Part shown: positions 44,577-52,637 of the stretch, piece after piece
Layout: every line of letters starts with the position of its first letter
How positions within the stretch are numbered: the stretch's first letter is position 1
DNA from: Acholeplasmatales bacterium
GTDB taxonomy: Bacteria; Bacillota_I; Bacilli_A; Izemoplasmatales; Hujiaoplasmataceae
Length of the DNA stretch: 55,507 nt
NCBI GenBank assembly: GCA_003477305.1
Contig: DMTN01000045.1
Coordinates: 25,523 to 81,029, forward strand
Direction of reading: 5' to 3'
Notes under the pieces: model-generated
The model's database searches: none
The model's input: only the letters and a program-made list of their open reading frames with translations
What the model was told of the DNA's origin: nothing
Program-made: the position numbers and the translations under genes

Positions 44577-45911
44577 TCACGCGGTGACGACCATATCGAA
44601 GGTGTTGGACAGGTTCCCTGCATAGTCTTCGGCGATGATGGTCACGATATTGTCGTATGAAAGTCTCAGATTGATGAGCAGGACGGCATTCACGGACGTC
44701 TTCTTGGACATGATGCCGTTGACGTACACATAATAGGACTTGACGCGCAAATCATCCGTGGATGGCGTCCAGGCGATGAAGGCCTGACTTCCGCTTTGCC
44801 AGTAGATGTGCGGAAAACTGATGGTAGAAGGACTTCCGGTGTCGCCGGTGACATAATCCTGCTGGAAGACGCGCACGTAGTCGACCGTCAAGGTCGCCGG
44901 GAAGATCGTGTCGTCGACGCCTTGCGCGCCGCCCCAGGTGCCGCCGATGGCGAGATTCAGGATGAGATAGAACTGCTGGTCGAAGGGCCAATCGAGGCTT
45001 GTATCGGCGCTGTAGCCGTTGCCCCATTCTTGATCCGCTTCGACGGTGCCGAAGAGAAATCCGTCAAAGTACCATTCGATCCGCTCTTCGTTCCAGATGA
45101 TGCCGTACGTATGATAGGTGTTGGCGACGTCGATCGAAGCGACGGTATTGGGAATCAGCGAGTCGGTATTCCCGCCGCGGCCGTTCGTTCCGAAGAAGCG
45201 TTCGGTATGGAGCGTGCCGAGCACCGTGTTCATGTCATATCCGACATGTTCCATGATGTCGATTTCGCCGCTGTCGGGCCAGCCGCCGTATCTCGATGTC
45301 TTCGGCATCATCCAGAATGCCGGCCATGTTCCGCGGCCGTAGGGCAATTTCGCCCGCATTTCGATCTTGCCGTATTTGAAGCTGGTAGTCGCTTGGGTCC
45401 AGATTTTCGTCGATGTATAATTGTTACTGCCATAAACTTCCTTGAGGGCGGTGATCACGAGCGCGCCGTCGCGGATTGCGACGTTGTCGGAATCGGCGTA
45501 CATGTAATACTGAAGTTCCTGGTTGCCAAAGCCGCCGCCGCCCGTATGATATGTCCACTTGGTCGTATCGATGATCGTCGTGGGAACCGCCGCTTCGAAT
45601 TCGTCACACCAGGTTGGAATCCAGCCGTCGACGATGGCGATTTCGGAACATTCTTCCGGAATCAAGTCGATCAGCGCCGTATTCGTCGTGGTCGCGCCAG
45701 TCGTGGTCGCGGTCGTGGTAAGCTCTGTCGAGGTTTCCGTCGAGGTAACATCGGTCGTCGTCCCGGTCGTGGTTTCTGCGTCCGTGGTGTTTGTGGTATC
45801 CGTCGTCGACTCCGTCGTGAATCCAGTTGATTTACTCGTCACGAGCCCGCACCCGACGATCGACGCCATGGTGAGTGAAAGAATAATTAGGATGAGCATT
45901 TTCTTGAACAT
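44577..45911 (-). CDS. GH16 family endo-glucanase lipoprotein (copy 2, upstream)
   Basis: A 444-residue paralogue of the next gene with the same plan: signal peptide and lipobox IVGC (C21), Thr/Ser linker (25–78), GH16 domain with GEIDIMEH (E216 and E221), and a C-terminal Fn3-like domain. Strong GGAGG before ATG 45911. The loop between WN and DW is longer than in the other copy (FLFGTVEADQEWGNGYSADT), suggesting a different cleft and complementary action. The pair looks like a tandem duplication that has diverged. A cre-like site lies in its promoter. Confidence 0.93.
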   Translation of the reverse strand: MFKKMLILIILSLTMASIVGCGLVTSKSTGFTTESTTDTTNTTDAETTTGTTTDVTSTETSTELTTTATTTGATTTNTALIDLIPEECSEIAIVDGWIPTWCDEFEAAVPTTIIDTTKWTYHTGGGGFGNQELQYYMYADSDNVAIRDGALVITALKEVYGSNNYTSTKIWTQATTSFKYGKIEMRAKLPYGRGTWPAFWMMPKTSRYGGWPDSGEIDIMEHVGYDMNTVLGTLHTERFFGTNGRGGNTDSLIPNTVASIDVANTYHTYGIIWNEERIEWYFDGFLFGTVEADQEWGNGYSADTSLDWPFDQQFYLILNLAIGGTWGGAQGVDDTIFPATLTVDYVRVFQQDYVTGDTGSPSTISFPHIYWQSGSQAFIAWTPSTDDLRVKSYYVYVNGIMSKKTSVNAVLLINLRLSYDNIVTIIAEDYAGNLSNTFDMVVTA

Positions 45912-45930
45912 GTTAGTCCTCCGAACCCGT

Positions 45931-45945
45931 ATGGAAATGGTTACA
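45931..45945 (+). promoter_or_regulatory. cre-like operator of the GH16 operon
   Basis: ATGGAAATGGTTACA fits the CcpA cre consensus WTGNAANCGNWNNCW except that the central C is T. It lies at the predicted start of transcription, where binding would repress. Another LacI-family protein could also bind it. Confidence 0.4.
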
Positions 45946-45950
45946 CATCA

Positions 45951-45979
45951 ATGATATCATATGTTTCGGTCCTTTTCAA
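45951..45979 (-). promoter_or_regulatory. GH16 operon promoter
   Basis: TTGAAA (45979–45974), 17-base spacer, TATCAT (45956–45951) on the minus strand. Confidence 0.65.
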
Positions 45980-45985
45980 AGAAAA

Positions 45986-46004
45986 GAGCCGTCAGTTGAC
46001 CGGC
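45986..46004 (-). terminator. Terminator overlapping the EamA stop
   Basis: AGCCG/CGGCT stem around the stop codon, with CTTTTCTTT following on the minus strand. Short stem, so moderate strength. Confidence 0.5.
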
Positions 46005-46903
46005 TTTGTTTCTGCGGAACGGATACTCTGGACGGTGAGGAGCGTCATCGACAGGATGATGACGAGGCCGCCGACGATGGTCAGGCTGTCGATCGTCTCG
46101 CCGAAAATGATGATGTTCGTCAAAACCGTAAAGAGCGGAACGAAGTTGATGAAGACGTTCGGCAGCGTCACGCCGAGCGCGTCGACGGAAAAAACATAGA
46201 GGTAGTAACAGACTCCCGAACAGATCACGCCGAGGAAAACGAGATGCCCCCATTGTGTCGGACCGAAGGACGCGAAATCCGGGAAAGGCCTGAATATCAA
46301 CGTCGGCAGGAAGATGAACAGCGCGATGATCGACTGCATCGTCGTGATCTTCAGACTGTTGTACTTCATTCCGGCTTTCTTCGTGATCAATGTATATACC
46401 GTCCAGAAGACGATCGACAGAACCATGAAAAGATATCCGATCCAGGCGTTCGCGAGTCCGTCAAGAGCGAACCCGTCGTGGAATACGACCATCGCGACGC
46501 CGACGATCGACACAAGAATCAGAAGAATCTGGATCGCACCGATCTTTCCTTTGAAGGCGATGCGGTTCCCGATGACCGCGGCCATCGGGGTGAGCGATAC
46601 GAGAATCGAAGCGGTTTCGGAGGAAATATACAGCATCGAGGAGTTTTCAAAGATCGAATACATGAAGATTCCCATGAACCCGGCGAGGAAGAAGATCCAT
46701 AGATCGCGTTTCGTGACCTTGAAGCTCATTTTGGACGCAAACGCGACGATCAGGACGAAGATGACGGCGAATACATAGCGGAAAAAGCCGAGTGTGATCG
46801 AATCGATGTAGTGACCTGTGACCAGCGCCTCGATCGAGACGAAGGAGACGCCCCAGAACATGACCGCCACGAGAATGGCGAGGACGCCGAACATTTTTTT
46901 CAT
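45992..46903 (-). CDS. EamA/DMT-superfamily transporter
   Basis: A 303-residue inner-membrane protein with ten hydrophobic segments in two EamA repeats: MFWGVSFVSIEAL near the start of the first and GYLFMVLSIVFWTVYTLITKKAG at the start of the second. Family members export or import metabolites such as amino acids; the substrate cannot be told. It starts 9 bases after the ksgA stop, as last gene of dgkB–rnmV–ksgA–EamA. The start follows TAGGA, 8 bases upstream. Confidence 0.9.
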   Translation of the reverse strand: MKKMFGVLAILVAVMFWGVSFVSIEALVTGHYIDSITLGFFRYVFAVIFVLIVAFASKMSFKVTKRDLWIFFLAGFMGIFMYSIFENSSMLYISSETASILVSLTPMAAVIGNRIAFKGKIGAIQILLILVSIVGVAMVVFHDGFALDGLANAWIGYLFMVLSIVFWTVYTLITKKAGMKYNSLKITTMQSIIALFIFLPTLIFRPFPDFASFGPTQWGHLVFLGVICSGVCYYLYVFSVDALGVTLPNVFINFVPLFTVLTNIIIFGETIDSLTIVGGLVIILSMTLLTVQSIRSAETKPVN

Positions 46904-46912
46904 GACGAAATC

Positions 46913-47785
46913 CTACTTTCTGACGTTCAAAACGGTCAATCGATCGGACAAACGGACGAAGTCGGCAACGTTGAGCGTCTCGGCTCGACACCCAGGGTCG
47001 ATTCCCGTTTCCCGCAGGATCGCATCCCATTCTTCGCGTGTTTTTTCGGTGTATGTATTGCGTAGGTTATTTATTATAGTCTTTCTCCGCTGCGAGAAAC
47101 AGCGGTGCACCATTTCGAAAAAGAATGGTTCATCGATGGCAGGACACTTCGGTTTCGGATCGACGGACACCATCACGACGGCCGAATCGACATTCGGTTG
47201 CGGAATGAAAACGGCGCGCGGAACCTTGAAAAGGTGCTTGACGGAAGCGCGGTAGCGGATCGCGACGGTGAGGGCGTTGTAATCCTTCGTGGAAGGTTCC
47301 GAACTGACGCGCATCGCGACCTCTTCCTGCATCATTAGAACCAGTCGCGACACGGATTTCGACGTTTCAAGGAACCGCATCAGGATCGGCGTTGTGATGT
47401 AGTAGGGCAGATTGGCCACGACGACGACTTCCGAACACCCCTTGAGGTGCATCGCGACATCTAGGTCGATGTCAGCTTTCAGGATGTCCCGGTTAAGCAG
47501 GATCACGTTGGATGTTTTTTTCAGGGTTTCGGAGAGAATCGGCACCAGTTCGGCGTCGATTTCATAGGCAAGCACGGTTTTCGCGGCGGCCGCAAGCGGG
47601 ATCGTCAGGGATCCGAGCCCGGGTCCGACTTCGATGACGCCCGTTTCCGGGGTGATTCCAGCCGCTTTGACGATTTTATCCAGGATATTCCCGTCGGTAA
47701 GAAAGTTTTGACCCAAATGTTTCTTGATCCGAAACCCGCTATCCGACAGAATACGGCCGATGGATCCTTTGGTCGATTCGTTCAT
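46913..47785 (-). CDS. rsmA: 16S rRNA dimethyladenosine transferase RsmA/KsgA
   Basis: Dimethylates two adjacent adenines in the 3' hairpin of 16S rRNA late in small-subunit assembly. The 290-residue protein shows IKKHLGQNFLTDGNILDKI, the SAM motif VIEVGPGLGSLT and the catalytic NLPYYITTPIL. ATG 47785 begins 1 base after the rnmV stop codon. rnmV–ksgA is a conserved Firmicutes pair. Confidence 0.97.
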   Translation of the reverse strand: MNESTKGSIGRILSDSGFRIKKHLGQNFLTDGNILDKIVKAAGITPETGVIEVGPGLGSLTIPLAAAAKTVLAYEIDAELVPILSETLKKTSNVILLNRDILKADIDLDVAMHLKGCSEVVVVANLPYYITTPILMRFLETSKSVSRLVLMMQEEVAMRVSSEPSTKDYNALTVAIRYRASVKHLFKVPRAVFIPQPNVDSAVVMVSVDPKPKCPAIDEPFFFEMVHRCFSQRRKTIINNLRNTYTEKTREEWDAILRETGIDPGCRAETLNVADFVRLSDRLTVLNVRK

Positions 47786-47786
47786 G

Positions 47787-48311
47787 TCATCCGTCCAGAC
47801 GCTCGGCGGAAATCCCGAGCATGTTCAGCCATTTGAGAAGCGTTTTTGCGTTGGATGTCGGTAATCCGAGCCGTTGCGACACGATTTCGCGGCGTTTTGC
47901 GGCTTCAATCGTTCCGGCGAGCCCTCTCGCATAGAGATCGGAAACGGTCAGCGCGCCTTCGGGAACCGTGCGGATCGTATAGACGCCTTTCAACGCGGCG
48001 TCTATCGCATCTGCGGTCGCATGCTCGACGCCGACTTTTCGACCATTGGCACTGATCGCGTCCCGTCTGGGTATAAAAGCGATCTTCGCCCCCGGGACTT
48101 CCGCGACGATCCGATCCGTGATCTTCCTTCCGGGATGGTCCGGATCGAGAAAAAGGATCACGCCCCGGACCGCCGCGGCGTTTTGAATGAGCGCGATCGT
48201 GGTATCGGCGATCTCGCTGCCGTTTGTCACGATGCATTGCACGCCGGGATAGAGCGATTCGAGTTTCTGCTTGTCGTGAGCCCCTTCGACAACGATGATC
48301 TCTGTAAACAT
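47787..48311 (-). CDS. rnmV: Ribonuclease M5
   Basis: Matures 5S rRNA. The 174-residue protein has an N-terminal Toprim domain with VVEGAHDKQKL (catalytic Glu) and LDPDHPGRKI (metal Asp pair), and the C-terminal RNase M5 helical domain ending in SNAKTLLKWLNMLGIS. Length and motifs are normal. Start at ATG 48311 with GGTG 6 bases upstream. It lies 54 bases after dgkB in an AT-rich gap that contains a copy of the CTCTATAT-TGGG motif. Confidence 0.96.
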   Translation of the reverse strand: MFTEIIVVEGAHDKQKLESLYPGVQCIVTNGSEIADTTIALIQNAAAVRGVILFLDPDHPGRKITDRIVAEVPGAKIAFIPRRDAISANGRKVGVEHATADAIDAALKGVYTIRTVPEGALTVSDLYARGLAGTIEAAKRREIVSQRLGLPTSNAKTLLKWLNMLGISAERLDG

Positions 48312-48365
48312 TTACAACACCATATTTTCTATATATCTATTATTTCTCTATATCTGGGCTTTTTG

Positions 48366-49286
48366 CTATTTCTTGGCAACATACTGCGAGGGGAAGTGTT
48401 TCCGCTTCGCCTGTTCGGGAACGATGATTGAAATCGCCCTGCGACAGACGTGGATTTCCTGGTTTCCGCTGCCTCCGGACTCGCCGTCGACGTTCCATTT
48501 CGATTTTGTGTCGGTCGTAATCTTCATCGATCCGGTCCGGAACCGCTTGACGAGCGGCGTCGACCAGAACGGCAGGAAGAATGAGAAAAAATAGATGATG
48601 TTGTTGAAGGGGAAGTAGTACCGATAGAGGACGACGTCGACGAGTCCGTCGTCGAGCGTCGGTTTATAGATCATGTTGATGCCGGCGACGCGCTTCGAAT
48701 TGATGATGAGCATGAGCGAGAAACTGCCGCGGAACTCGCCTTTGTCATAAGACACGCGCATCCGCATCTTCGGAATCGAGATCAATTCCTCGATGCCTTT
48801 GATCAAATAGGCCAAATAGCCGATTTTCTTCTTTAAACCCGAATCCGTGACATAGCTGATGTCGATGTAGGCGCCGTTTCCGGAAACATAACAGAAATAG
48901 CGGTCGTTCGCCTTGACGACATCCATCTCCACCGCGGTGTTGGTCAGGATGTTGTCCATCGCTTTCGTGACGTCTTTGGACAATCCGAGCGTGTGACCGA
49001 TGTCGCAGGCGGTCCCGGCGGGAATATATCCGATCACCGGACGCCGCTCAAATTCCATCATGCCGTTCACGCATTCGTTGAAGGTCCCGTCGCCGCCGAC
49101 GATGATGATCCGGTCGTATTTGTCTTCGGACGCCTTGCGGGCGAACTCGGTCGCCTGCCCGGGATATTCCGTCTCATGGGTGATGACGTCGTGGCCGCAT
49201 GCAAAAAGACGGTCGACGACATACTGAAGATGTCCGGCGAACGTTTGCTTGCCGCTTTTCGGATTATAAATGATCATTGTTCTCAT
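48366..49286 (-). CDS. dgkB: Diacylglycerol kinase DgkB-type
   Basis: Soluble lipid kinase that returns diacylglycerol to phosphatidic acid, as needed where lipoteichoic acid or glycolipid synthesis releases it. The 306-residue protein opens with MIIYNPKSGKQ, has GGDGTFNE at 64–71 and IPAGTACDIGHTLG, and lacks membrane segments. Nearest in type to B. subtilis DgkB. ATG 49286 follows GGTGA by 8 bases; much longer upstream open frame (to 50183) lies antisense to the ppaX-like gene and is rejected. First gene of the rnmV–ksgA operon. Confidence 0.92.
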   Translation of the reverse strand: MRTMIIYNPKSGKQTFAGHLQYVVDRLFACGHDVITHETEYPGQATEFARKASEDKYDRIIIVGGDGTFNECVNGMMEFERRPVIGYIPAGTACDIGHTLGLSKDVTKAMDNILTNTAVEMDVVKANDRYFCYVSGNGAYIDISYVTDSGLKKKIGYLAYLIKGIEELISIPKMRMRVSYDKGEFRGSFSLMLIINSKRVAGINMIYKPTLDDGLVDVVLYRYYFPFNNIIYFFSFFLPFWSTPLVKRFRTGSMKITTDTKSKWNVDGESGGSGNQEIHVCRRAISIIVPEQAKRKHFPSQYVAKK

Positions 49287-49294
49287 AGGGGCGG

Positions 49295-49314
49295 TCACCG
49301 GGCATATTATAACA
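49295..49314 (-). promoter_or_regulatory. dgkB promoter with adjacent ribosome site
   Basis: TGT-TATAAT (49314–49306) then six bases and GGTGA (49299–49295). The predicted leader is about 13 bases. Confidence 0.65.
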
Positions 49315-49365
49315 TAAGAATGACGGTTCCCCAAAAAGAAATCTTGCGGCGCCGATGGGTCGGAA

Positions 49366-49387
49366 TGGTATAATGGTGTCAGGTGAT
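49366..49387 (+). promoter_or_regulatory. Promoter of ppaX-like gene with adjacent ribosome site
   Basis: TGG-TATAAT (49366–49374), seven bases, then GGTGAT (49382–49387), four bases before ATG 49392. Leader of about 11 bases. Divergent from dgkB. Confidence 0.65.
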
Positions 49388-49391
49388 GACC

Positions 49392-50054
49392 ATGCCCCGA
49401 ATCGACGCCGTGCTGTTCGATCTCGACGGAACCCTCGTCGATTCCATTCCGCTGATCGCGGACACGCTCCGAAAGACGCTTCATGAATTCTTTCCCTCCG
49501 TTCCCGTCTCGCCGACCGATATCGACGCGATGATCGGTCCCCCGCTCTCGGCGACCTTCGCCCGCTTTACCGCGGACCCGCACGTCGTCGACGTCATGAT
49601 CGAACGCTATCGTGTGATCTACAAGACCTGCGAACTCGACTCGATCCGAATCTTCCCCCGCGCCGCGAAAACGCTCCGTGAGCTCAAGAAACGCGGCTAC
49701 CGGCTCGGTTTGGTCACAACCAAGTTCACCGCCTCGGCGCTGCCGTCGCTCGATCATTTCGGTCTCACGCCCCTGTTTGACGTGATCATCGGCCTTGAGA
49801 CCGTAAAAAATCACAAACCGCACCCCGAGCCGGTCCTGAAGGCGCTCGACGCCTTCCCCCACGGCCAAGCCGTGATGGTCGGCGACACGGAAGGCGATCT
49901 TGTCGCCGGTCGCGCTGCCGGGATTCTGACCTGCGCGGTCGGATGGTCGCATCGACGGAATCTGCTTCTGGAGTTGAAACCGGATTTCTGGATTGACGAT
50001 TACGCGGAATTGATTCCCGCGATCGAACGATATGACTCGAAGGAGGAATTTTGA
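49392..50054 (+). CDS. HAD-family phosphatase, PpaX/phosphoglycolate phosphatase type
   Basis: A 220-residue HAD hydrolase of the PpaX/Gph group. FDLDGTLVDS carries the nucleophile D10 and the acid/base D12; motif III lysine is in NHKPHPEP and the metal loop is VGDTEGD. PpaX hydrolyses pyrophosphate released by HPr kinase, Gph phosphoglycolate; sequence does not decide. I use ATG 49392; the in-frame ATG 49386 and GTG 49383 would make the message leaderless. Followed one base later by the HIT gene start. Confidence 0.85.
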   Translation: MPRIDAVLFDLDGTLVDSIPLIADTLRKTLHEFFPSVPVSPTDIDAMIGPPLSATFARFTADPHVVDVMIERYRVIYKTCELDSIRIFPRAAKTLRELKKRGYRLGLVTTKFTASALPSLDHFGLTPLFDVIIGLETVKNHKPHPEPVLKALDAFPHGQAVMVGDTEGDLVAGRAAGILTCAVGWSHRRNLLLELKPDFWIDDYAELIPAIERYDSKEEF

Positions 50055-50055
50055 T

Positions 50056-50466
50056 ATGGATTGCGTATTCTGCAGGATTCTGAACGGTGAAATCCCCTCA
50101 TACAAGGTATTCGAGAACGACGACGTGCTCGCCATCCTCGATATCTCGCAGGCGACGAGAGGCCACACGCTGATCATCGCCAAAAAGCATTATAAAAACC
50201 TCTATGACATCGACGCGGCGCTCGCAGGCAACGTCTTCTCGGTGGTCCCGAAGATCGCCAACGCGATCAAGAAAGCGTTCAATCCGATCGGCATGAACGT
50301 GGTCGTCAACACCGAAAAGCCGCTTCAGACGGTCTTTCACTTCCACATCCACCTGATTCCCCGCTATCCGAACGACGGCGTCGACATCGATTTCATCAAC
50401 AACGCGGGCAACACTCCCCGTGAAGCATACGTCGAAGCGGCCGCCCGGATTCGGGACAACCTGTAA
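50056..50466 (+). CDS. HIT-family nucleotide-binding hydrolase
   Basis: A 136-residue histidine-triad protein with the catalytic H95, H97 and H99 in FHFHIHL and an N-terminal CVFC pair that with later residues can bind zinc. HinT-like members cleave adenosine phosphoramidates or Ap4A-type dinucleotides. ATG 50056 sits behind AAGGAGG and one base after the preceding stop, so it is translationally coupled to the ppaX-like gene. Confidence 0.93.
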   Translation: MDCVFCRILNGEIPSYKVFENDDVLAILDISQATRGHTLIIAKKHYKNLYDIDAALAGNVFSVVPKIANAIKKAFNPIGMNVVVNTEKPLQTVFHFHIHLIPRYPNDGVDIDFINNAGNTPREAYVEAAARIRDNL

Positions 50467-50478
50467 CGACCACGATCG

Positions 50479-50512
50479 AAAAAAGCGCGCTTCCGAACCT
50501 CGGAAACGCGCT
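50479..50512 (-). terminator. Hairpin with T-run on the minus strand
   Basis: AGCGCG-c-TTCCGA/TCGGAA-a-CGCGCT stem; six A precede it on plus, so the T-run exists only for minus-strand transcripts. Its position after the HIT gene suggests it ends HIT transcripts in spite of the missing T-run, or blocks antisense transcription from the right. Confidence 0.55.
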
Positions 50513-50550
50513 CAGAATGTAGACTAAGTGCGTTGAAAAGGAGCGACTCC

Positions 50551-51207
50551 ATGATTTCACTGTTCAAGAAAAAACCGCTGGTCTACAGAAAAGAGGACAT
50601 GCGGAGAGTCGAAGACTACATTTCAAGGCATCTTGGCAACTTCGATGAAGTCTTCCATGAACTGGTGTCCCCGGACATTCACATCGACATCGTACCGATT
50701 CCACCCGCACCGGGCCGCGACTACCTCACGCTCGTCACAATGGGCATGGGAGCATATCGGATGCACATTCCTCCCCAATTTGCGAATTACGTGAAGAACA
50801 AGTATTACCGTGCCGAGCTCGCGATCCGGCTTCCCGGGAATTGGGATACGCATTCCCGGGACGATTCGTGGTTCTGGCCGTTCCGGGTTTTGTATTCGCT
50901 GGCCCGCCTGCCGCTTACGGAAAACAGCTGGCTTGGACTTGCCCATACCGTCGACTTCGGATCGACGGTAACGGATCAGGTCGGATTCAGTGGCTTCCTG
51001 TTCGATTTCCTCATCCACGACGATTCGCTGCCGGTCCGCCTGACTGACGGCGACGGCGTCCTCATATACAACGTGGTGCCGATTTATCCGGAGGAAATGG
51101 CGTTGAAAGTCGCCACCAATGCCCAGACGTTGATGGAAAGGTTGGGACCGGATATCCTTTCCGCTCTCGTCGACATTCACCGCGTGAACCGCTGTCGAAC
51201 AGACTGA
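50551..51207 (+). CDS. SUFU-domain protein
   Basis: A 218-residue protein with the bacterial suppressor-of-fused (SUFU) fold: VSPDIHIDIVPIPPAPGRDYLTLVTMGMGA, ELAIRLPGNW, WPFRVLYSLARLP and WLGLAHTV are the usual blocks. Bacterial SUFU proteins are often immunity proteins in polymorphic toxin loci, but many stand alone. ATG 50551 follows AAAGGAG. No toxin gene is visible nearby. A hypothetical gene follows after 41 bases. No promoter of quality was found. Confidence 0.85.
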   Translation: MISLFKKKPLVYRKEDMRRVEDYISRHLGNFDEVFHELVSPDIHIDIVPIPPAPGRDYLTLVTMGMGAYRMHIPPQFANYVKNKYYRAELAIRLPGNWDTHSRDDSWFWPFRVLYSLARLPLTENSWLGLAHTVDFGSTVTDQVGFSGFLFDFLIHDDSLPVRLTDGDGVLIYNVVPIYPEEMALKVATNAQTLMERLGPDILSALVDIHRVNRCRTD

Positions 51208-51248
51208 GAATCCCCAGCACATAGACAATAAAAGAGGGAGCGACATTC

Positions 51249-52052
51249 ATGACACCGACGAAGCAAGACGTCCGCAACGCATTCTATCAGATCGGCAGAG
51301 AACACCATACGACCCTGACGACCCTCCCCGGTTTCGAAGACGCCAAGCCGTTCGTCTTCCAGACCATCATGGAAATGCTGGCCGATGGCGAAGTCTGGTT
51401 CGTCCATGACGATGCCACTCCCGAAGCCGCCTTCATCTTTTACCGCAGGAACGACGGACTCATGATGGCGTACATCTTCCGAAAAGAGAATGGATTCGAA
51501 TTCGTGCCCGAAGCCTGCATCTGGGTGCATCCGCAGAAGAAGGTCGTCCAGCCGTTCGAGACGGCTCAATTGCTCCTCGTGCTGGAAGCGAACGTCCGGT
51601 TTCAAGGGATTGAGCTTCATCTTAGGTCCGCCGAACTCGAGAAAGCAAAGCGTCTGATCGGACAGGCGAAAACGGACGCCGTCCCCTTGTCCGCGAGACA
51701 GGCCCGAAACGTCAAGGTGCTTGCGTATGGAGTGTATTACAGCCTTCTTGTGGCCTTCGTGCCGTTGTATCTCCTGGGGTTTGTCCTGTACCTGCATCCG
51801 TATTCGGGGGTCCTGAGCCTGTGCTTCGGGCTGTTCCTGTACGGATGCTATCTACTCCTCGGTGCCCTCCTGCGATTCCGTCACATCTACTGTTTATACC
51901 AGAATGCCAACCACCTGCCGATGACGCCCGAGGACGTACATTGGAATACGCTCAACCGCTCCGACTACTATGGCGTCCCGGCCGTGTTCATGGTCATGGG
52001 GGCGACCGGGACTGTGTTGTCCCTGCTCGCTTTCGCCGGCATCATCGACTGA
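51249..52052 (+). CDS. Hypothetical protein with C-terminal membrane segments
   Basis: A 267-residue protein without a recognisable family. Residues 1 to about 150 are soluble and mixed alpha/beta (VWFVHDDATPEAAFIFYRRNDG, then a strand-rich part); three hydrophobic segments follow (about 160–182, 186–208 and 246–265). The start has AGAGGGAG 8 bases upstream, very like the region before the SUFU gene, so the two may be expressed together. Function unknown. Confidence 0.65.
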   Translation: MTPTKQDVRNAFYQIGREHHTTLTTLPGFEDAKPFVFQTIMEMLADGEVWFVHDDATPEAAFIFYRRNDGLMMAYIFRKENGFEFVPEACIWVHPQKKVVQPFETAQLLLVLEANVRFQGIELHLRSAELEKAKRLIGQAKTDAVPLSARQARNVKVLAYGVYYSLLVAFVPLYLLGFVLYLHPYSGVLSLCFGLFLYGCYLLLGALLRFRHIYCLYQNANHLPMTPEDVHWNTLNRSDYYGVPAVFMVMGATGTVLSLLAFAGIID

Positions 52053-52079
52053 ATCAAGATCCTTGCGAACATCCAAATC

Positions 52080-52496
52080 TCACTTATAGCGGGTGTCTTC
52101 TTGATTCAGAAGAACCTCGTCGAACGGCTCATCCATGTCGAAAAGCGCGATGACGGCGCACTCTCGGGTGAACTCGCCTATAGCGGCGGCGAGTGTTTCG
52201 ATCTCCTCCACAAAGGCCGCGGAACCCGGCACCTGTTGTTGGACGCACACGCTTCCGATCCGCAGGCACGGAAGGCAGGTGAGATGCTCAACCCGGTGGT
52301 GCTCGATGCGAAGCCCTTCGGCGATGGGCCGTGGAAGATCGGTGTTCTGCTCAATAATCTGACGGAGAACTTCGGAATCGAACGGTGCGAGGACGTCTAC
52401 TCCGAAGTGTTCCATGCCGGCAGTGCTGCACGTGAAAGCGGATTGTTGATGCGAAAGCGTACGAGACATCATCGGATCATCGAAAGGCACCGTCAT
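52080..52496 (-). CDS. Hypothetical 138-residue protein (strand uncertain)
   Basis: Open frame on the minus strand, convergent with the preceding gene. It looks globular: SEVLRQIIEQNTDLPRPIAEGLRIEHHRVEHL, then a Cys-containing strand region and a C-terminal VIALFDMDEPFDEVLL. No ribosome site is obvious before 52496. The exactly antiparallel frame on plus (52101–52508) is also open with similar codon bias and is followed by a plus-strand terminator at 52592–52627, so the plus reading cannot be excluded. I prefer minus because its composition looks more like a folded protein. Confidence 0.45.
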   Translation of the reverse strand: MTVPFDDPMMSRTLSHQQSAFTCSTAGMEHFGVDVLAPFDSEVLRQIIEQNTDLPRPIAEGLRIEHHRVEHLTCLPCLRIGSVCVQQQVPGSAAFVEEIETLAAAIGEFTRECAVIALFDMDEPFDEVLLNQEDTRYK

Positions 52497-52542
52497 CACT
52501 TTCGATGATTCACAAAATCATCCTTCAAAGCCAGAAAATACA

Positions 52543-52580
52543 AAACCCAGTCTTCGGAATCACTTCCTAGGACTGGGTTT
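52543..52580 (-). terminator. Terminator of gyrA
   Basis: AAACCCAGTC/GACTGGGTTT stem with an 18-base loop; TTTTGTATTTTC follows on the minus strand. Confidence 0.7.
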
Positions 52581-52591
52581 GTCTACACTCT

Positions 52592-52627
52592 GAGCACATT
52601 TCCGGAATTCGGAAATGTGCTTTTTTG
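52592..52627 (+). terminator. Plus-strand terminator facing gyrA
   Basis: AGCACATTTCCG/CGGAAATGTGCT stem with a 5-base loop, then six T on the plus strand. It would end transcripts arriving from the SUFU patch. Confidence 0.75.
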
Positions 52628-52637
52628 ATCATTCGAT

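Noticed and set aside
49287..50183. Long N-terminal extension of dgkB
   Set aside because: It is antisense to the ppaX-like gene, lacks homology, and the promoter and GGTGA site support the start at 49286.
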